Assembly: GCA_914767715.1 (NCBI GenBank)
Contig: OU612066.1
Location: forward strand, 21,736,283-21,800,282
DNA length: 64,000 bases
Source of the DNA: Membranipora membranacea
Lineage: Eukaryota; Bryozoa; Gymnolaemata; Cheilostomatida; Membraniporidae
Reading direction: 5' to 3'
This document shows positions 60,196 to 64,000 of the stretch, piece after piece. The notes beneath the pieces are model-generated. The model was not told the origin of the DNA. It ran no database searches and was given only the letters and a program-made list of their open reading frames with translations. How positions within the stretch are numbered: the first letter of the stretch is position 1; each line of letters opens with the position of its first letter. The position numbers and the translations under genes are program-made.

Positions 60196-62014
60196 TATTT
60201 GTTTTCATTATTATAAGCTTATGATCCTAATTTATCTTAAAAGTTCTCGATCTAGGTTTTGCCTAAGGAGACAAATTATTTATACAATCTTGTGTGGAAA
60301 GGTCTTTTACATACATTCACCGATTTTTCTTGCGCTTAAGCAATAAGGAGCTGATAAAACTCTAGACGTCCCTTGATTATATACATTATTTCATTGACAG
60401 AGCTACAGTAAACTATTATGCCCTGCACAAAATAATCATGTCATATCTTGCAATTAAGTGTGACAGTTTTTAATGCTATTATCTTGTCTAAGAAGTATAT
60501 TGAGTCCATGATCTGAACACCCTAACCTCGTCCTCATGACATGCGGCGGCTTGCGCCCTCCCTGCTTCCATAATATTATATTAGTTGTTAATCAACTATT
60601 GCTGTGTTATCCCCACCTGGATTATAAGAGGACAACTCTGAAATTAGTGGGTTTTTCTGAGATCAAGGTCAATAATACCTGAATAGACATATGTTTTCAA
60701 CATCAATGATTGGCGATTTGAGAGTCGGTGTCTGTGTTTAGGTAAAGAAAGTTCATAAAATAAGTCTGTTAGCAGAGAAAATGAGATAAAATCATTGAAT
60801 TGAACTATTCTTGAGTTCAGTGGATAAAATATACAGGTTGCAAATGAGTAGTCAGTCGGATATTAGATACCTGGTTTTGTTTGCTTTATTGGAACATTTT
60901 TATTGACTGCTACAGCAGGGTAATGCCATAGTTTTATGTTTCAAATGCATTCTGTGAAACTATCATTAACATGCTATTGAGAGATAACTAACTCAACTGG
61001 AAGTGGCTGAACAGCTAGGAGTCGGTCAACTCTGAGTCTGAGTCTACTCTTTGCTTGGTCTGAGCAATGAGGGAGTTCATTAGATCATTTGTTAGTCTGA
61101 GACTCACTGATCACAGGCCCCTGGAATGTAGTTCCAGGGGCCCATGTCACTGACTGATATCTATTCTATTGTTGTAGCAAGCTAGTGTGTATCTCAATCA
61201 TTCTATCTTATTACAGATATGATATGATAGATGGAATAGTAGATTCTTGTATGGATGTATATAAAACATTACATTGTAAGTAATTAATGAGTAGTGATGC
61301 TGGATCACCACATGACAAAACGTAATTGGCTTGTTGTGCATATGACCTCCCTCCTGTTCTTCCTGGAGGAGAGGGAGCTCATTGGATTGGTTGTGCAAAT
61401 AGGTAAGAATGAACTGCCTCCGTATTCACCAAAAAAACACGCCCAGTTGGTGTGGGTACCCCTAGGCCTATATATATAATATATATATAGGCCTGCATAT
61501 ATATTTGTCGCTTCTCACCGCTCCGCACCTATTTTTCATACGCTATTTTCTCACCAAACGAGCGCATGTTTGGCAAGTGACCACTTTAATGGGACACGTA
61601 ATATCTGGACTGGCCCCACCAGATTCGAACCTAGCTATGTATTCGCAACGTGGTATGCAGATATTGTTCGGGTGATGAGTAAACAGGGACTCCATGGTGC
61701 GGTGTGGACTGTGAATAGTAGGCCCATGACAGAAATTGCCCTCATCATCGTCGGTATACTGATATGCAAGCCTATACCGTCACTACTATATGGCAATGGT
61801 CACGGAACCAATAGGCCAACCTAAGGCTGCAGTTATTTCTTTCATTACCCTTTTTATATCATCCTTGAATCAATCTCAGGTTCTGAACTGATTTATTGTG
61901 ACGGTCTGTTAGGTACCCTGTGGAAAGATAAATCTTGTGGAGTCCTTCGATTTCTGTCTTCTCCTGCACCATTCAACAACTATATTATACCGAGCCATGT
62001 TTCATCTCCTGTAG
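60196..62014. other. Upstream region of A2
   Basis: This aligns with 20760-23019 minus the 482-bp element; the empty site is at about 60867. A CATCTCCTGTAG acceptor abuts the A2 ATG, so a 5'UTR exon should lie in this interval. No other gene is supported. Confidence 0.4.
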
Positions 62015-64000
62015 ATGGCGTTGGCTTTTGGTAAGGCAGTGAGTTGGGCACTTCAGGCTCGTATGTCTAATCTAACGGTGCCTGTAGCCAGCACCAGTAT
62101 ACAGTACAGCAGCTCTATGGCTAATAACCACAGTCCCTCAGCTCTAAGAGATGACTGGCCTAAGCCTCACTTTAATATAGATAAGACGATGGAGATTCTC
62201 GATCATGATAATCTGGAGATAAGGAAAGAGATGAGAGAATTCTTATGTGATCCTGTTTTCACTCCAAAGTAAGACTTCAGGGGTAAAGGTTTCAAACTCT
62301 GACTATGAGCTGCAGCAGAGAGCTTTAGTTGCACTCTGTAGTTACATATTGTCTGTCTTTGATAATATTTGATCATTTGCAGGAGTATAGTTTGCACTAG
62401 TAAGAATTAACGAAATTTAGTCGTCTTCAAAATAAAGTTAAAATATAGTTCAAAACAGTTAAAATAATGTTTCGCTAATACATACTCATCCAGGATATGC
62501 GATCAAAATATAAATTATGTTTGAATATTAATATTCTGTATATAAACTCCAGGTTATATAGATTCTTCAATCACTATATAATTATATAATTTTATTCATA
62601 TACATCTCATCACCATATAATGTTACTATGTAGATACTTCATATCACTGATAATATTAATATGTAGATATAACATTCCACTAGAAGAGGAGAGGGAGGTA
62701 GCCTTACAAAGACGACAGAGAATCTGTGATGGCGGATTTATCTCTGTACTCAACTTTAATGACAATCCTCGTAAAATATTCGCTGCTCACGAGCTGGCAG
62801 CTGTGGTCGCCTCAGCTATGGCTACAAAGATGACTGTCCAGTTTAATCTGTTTGGTAGGTACAACAGAGCGGTGGTTATACAGCTGTCACTGGGCGCTTT
62901 ATATCCCAGTCTGATAATTATCAGTATAAGTTTTTAGTATGAGTTTAACACATCAAGCTTCCTTGATTCACAATCAAAGTCCTTTAGCTTTGTGACTGAA
63001 AGTTTAAATTTTGTGTTTGTTATGTCAGAAGGTTAGTGAGTATTTTGCTTGCTGGCCAAGTATGAGAACTATCACCATGCATTCCAAAATAAAATCACTT
63101 ACAGAGAAATTCATTCATCGCTTGCTTTCACAACTAGCAATGCACAGCAAGCAGTTTATACATTAGCTTTCTGTTGTCAGCATGACAAGCACTGCACAGC
63201 CTTTGTCATGTAATGTTGTAATGGGATCCACTGCCCTTCTACTGTTAGTATCACAGAACCTGTTATGGAATGAGGGAGATAAACTTGGGTTAATCGACAC
63301 ATGAATTCAGGCGCAAGCATTGAATATTTCATGCCATGACCAGAATCTGTTTTTTTCACATCTCTTGCTCATATCATACCACACGATTTCACTGTGACCT
63401 TTCTTCTAAATATTATTGCCAACTTCATATGATCTGTATCCAATGAACTCCCTCTCAGTTCATTGCTGTATCATTATCATATGCTAATAACTCATATTAT
63501 CTAATAGGAGGTAGATCAGTTGGTTAGAGCGCCGTCCCTTCAGCATGCAAATGTTGAAGGTCGTGTGTTCAAATCCCACTGCAGTCTATTGACTATTGGG
63601 GTTTGGTTGGCCCCCAGGTGTGCTCCCACCTGCCTGCAAACAGAGAGCAAATGGGCGCAGATATTGCAGCCTAGCCCCTAAGGCAACTGGTATTTTGACG
63701 CCGATACTCCGGGACGTGGCGTGTGATATGACATTTGATTTTGCCATTTTAATCAACCATTTTTTATCTGAATATAACAGGGGTACAGAGAGATATCACA
63801 GTAAACTCCTCAAGGGAATCGATACTCAGGAGGATGTCGGCTGTTTCGGTCTGACTGAGTTAGGATATGGTAAGCAAAACTAAAACTAGATTTTAATAAC
63901 ATATGCTGCAAATTGCTACTCTATGGATGAAACTCTTTTCTAATCCTGTAAAGCTATGGCTACATGGCACGATTTTTACATCGATTTGGGGTCACGAGTG
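62015..64000 (+). CDS. Acyl-CoA oxidase-like gene A2, 5' part
   Basis: Exons are 62015-62268, 62667-62858 (or ending 62854) and 63781-63869; the next exon lies beyond the window. The start reads [16 protein letters not shown] with the tryptophan that is a stop in A1. The third exon encodes [14 protein letters not shown], the flavin-proximal motif of acyl-CoA oxidases. Compared with A1, 18 bases between two GGTACAG repeats are missing, removing six residues of the conserved LFG-x-GTVLKLGT stretch. The intron before it holds a tRNA-headed SINE. Whether the protein works cannot be judged from the part visible. Confidence 0.7.
63506..63744 (+). repeat. tRNA-headed SINE in an A2 intron
   Basis: This is a copy of the element at 24473-24712 at the same intron position. 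The B box has decayed to GTGTTCAAATCCC. It supports insertion before the block duplication. Confidence 0.55.

Larger units (their letters stand above)
53205..64000. repeat. Segmental duplication block 2 (X4 to A2)
   Basis: This is the counterpart of 13670-24890 and continues past the window end. It carries the same order of X, foldback element, satellite, pogo-like element and A exons. It lacks the 482-bp element. It has more minisatellite units at 59655-59745 (four to five 19-bp units against about two). Confidence 0.8.

Overview
This is nuclear DNA of an invertebrate animal. The genes are split into short exons with GT-AG introns of roughly 200-1000 bp, the sequence is AT-rich, and small transposons, SINE-like elements and LINE fragments are scattered through it. 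The genes are metazoan in type: TRIM ubiquitin ligases ending in an NHL-like beta-propeller, and a peroxisomal-type acyl-CoA oxidase. The phylum cannot be fixed from the window; an early-branching or marine invertebrate is a guess. There are no rRNA genes, CRISPR arrays or bacterial features.

The window is built from repeated copies of three gene families. X is an unrecognised acidic protein with up to 7 short exons, always on the minus strand: X1 0.4-2.5 kb, X2 14.8-18.2, X3 38.5-41.4, X4 54.4-57.6. T is a TRIM gene on the plus strand: T1 5.8-10.4 kb, T2 31.1-36.6, T3 44.2-48.6. A is an acyl-CoA oxidase-like gene on the plus strand: A1 23.0-28.2 kb, and A2 from 62.0 kb off the right edge. 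The order X1-T1-X2-A1-T2 | X3-T3-X4-A2 is a tandem duplication with a period of about 39 kb (X1 to X3 about 38.0, T1 to T3 about 38.4, X2 to X4 about 39.5, A1 to A2 39.0 kb). X is always head-to-head with the T or A gene to its right.

Only T1 (624 codons) and T3 (623 codons) read through as complete genes. T2 is a pseudogene: it has no start ATG, two in-frame stops, a +1 frameshift and a lost poly(A) signal. X3 is the most intact X copy (282 codons, possibly with a shifted C-terminus). X1 has lost its 5' exons, X2 has two frameshifts, and X4 has a frameshift and a broken splice donor. A1 has a nonsense codon at position 11 and lacks the usual C-terminal domain. A2 carries an 18-bp in-frame deletion and is cut by the window edge.

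The paralogous blocks give empty and filled sites for several insertions. Examples are a 125-bp hairpin element with 9-bp target duplications in X2 and X4 but not X1 or X3, and a 482-bp inverted-repeat element present only beside A1. Other repeats are two long-TIR MITEs, pogo/Tigger-like elements, AT-rich satellites with palindromic cores, tRNA-headed SINEs, an RTE-type endonuclease fragment and a 5'-truncated LINE reverse transcriptase. I could run no searches; every exon model rests on splice signals, phase arithmetic and comparison between copies inside the window.
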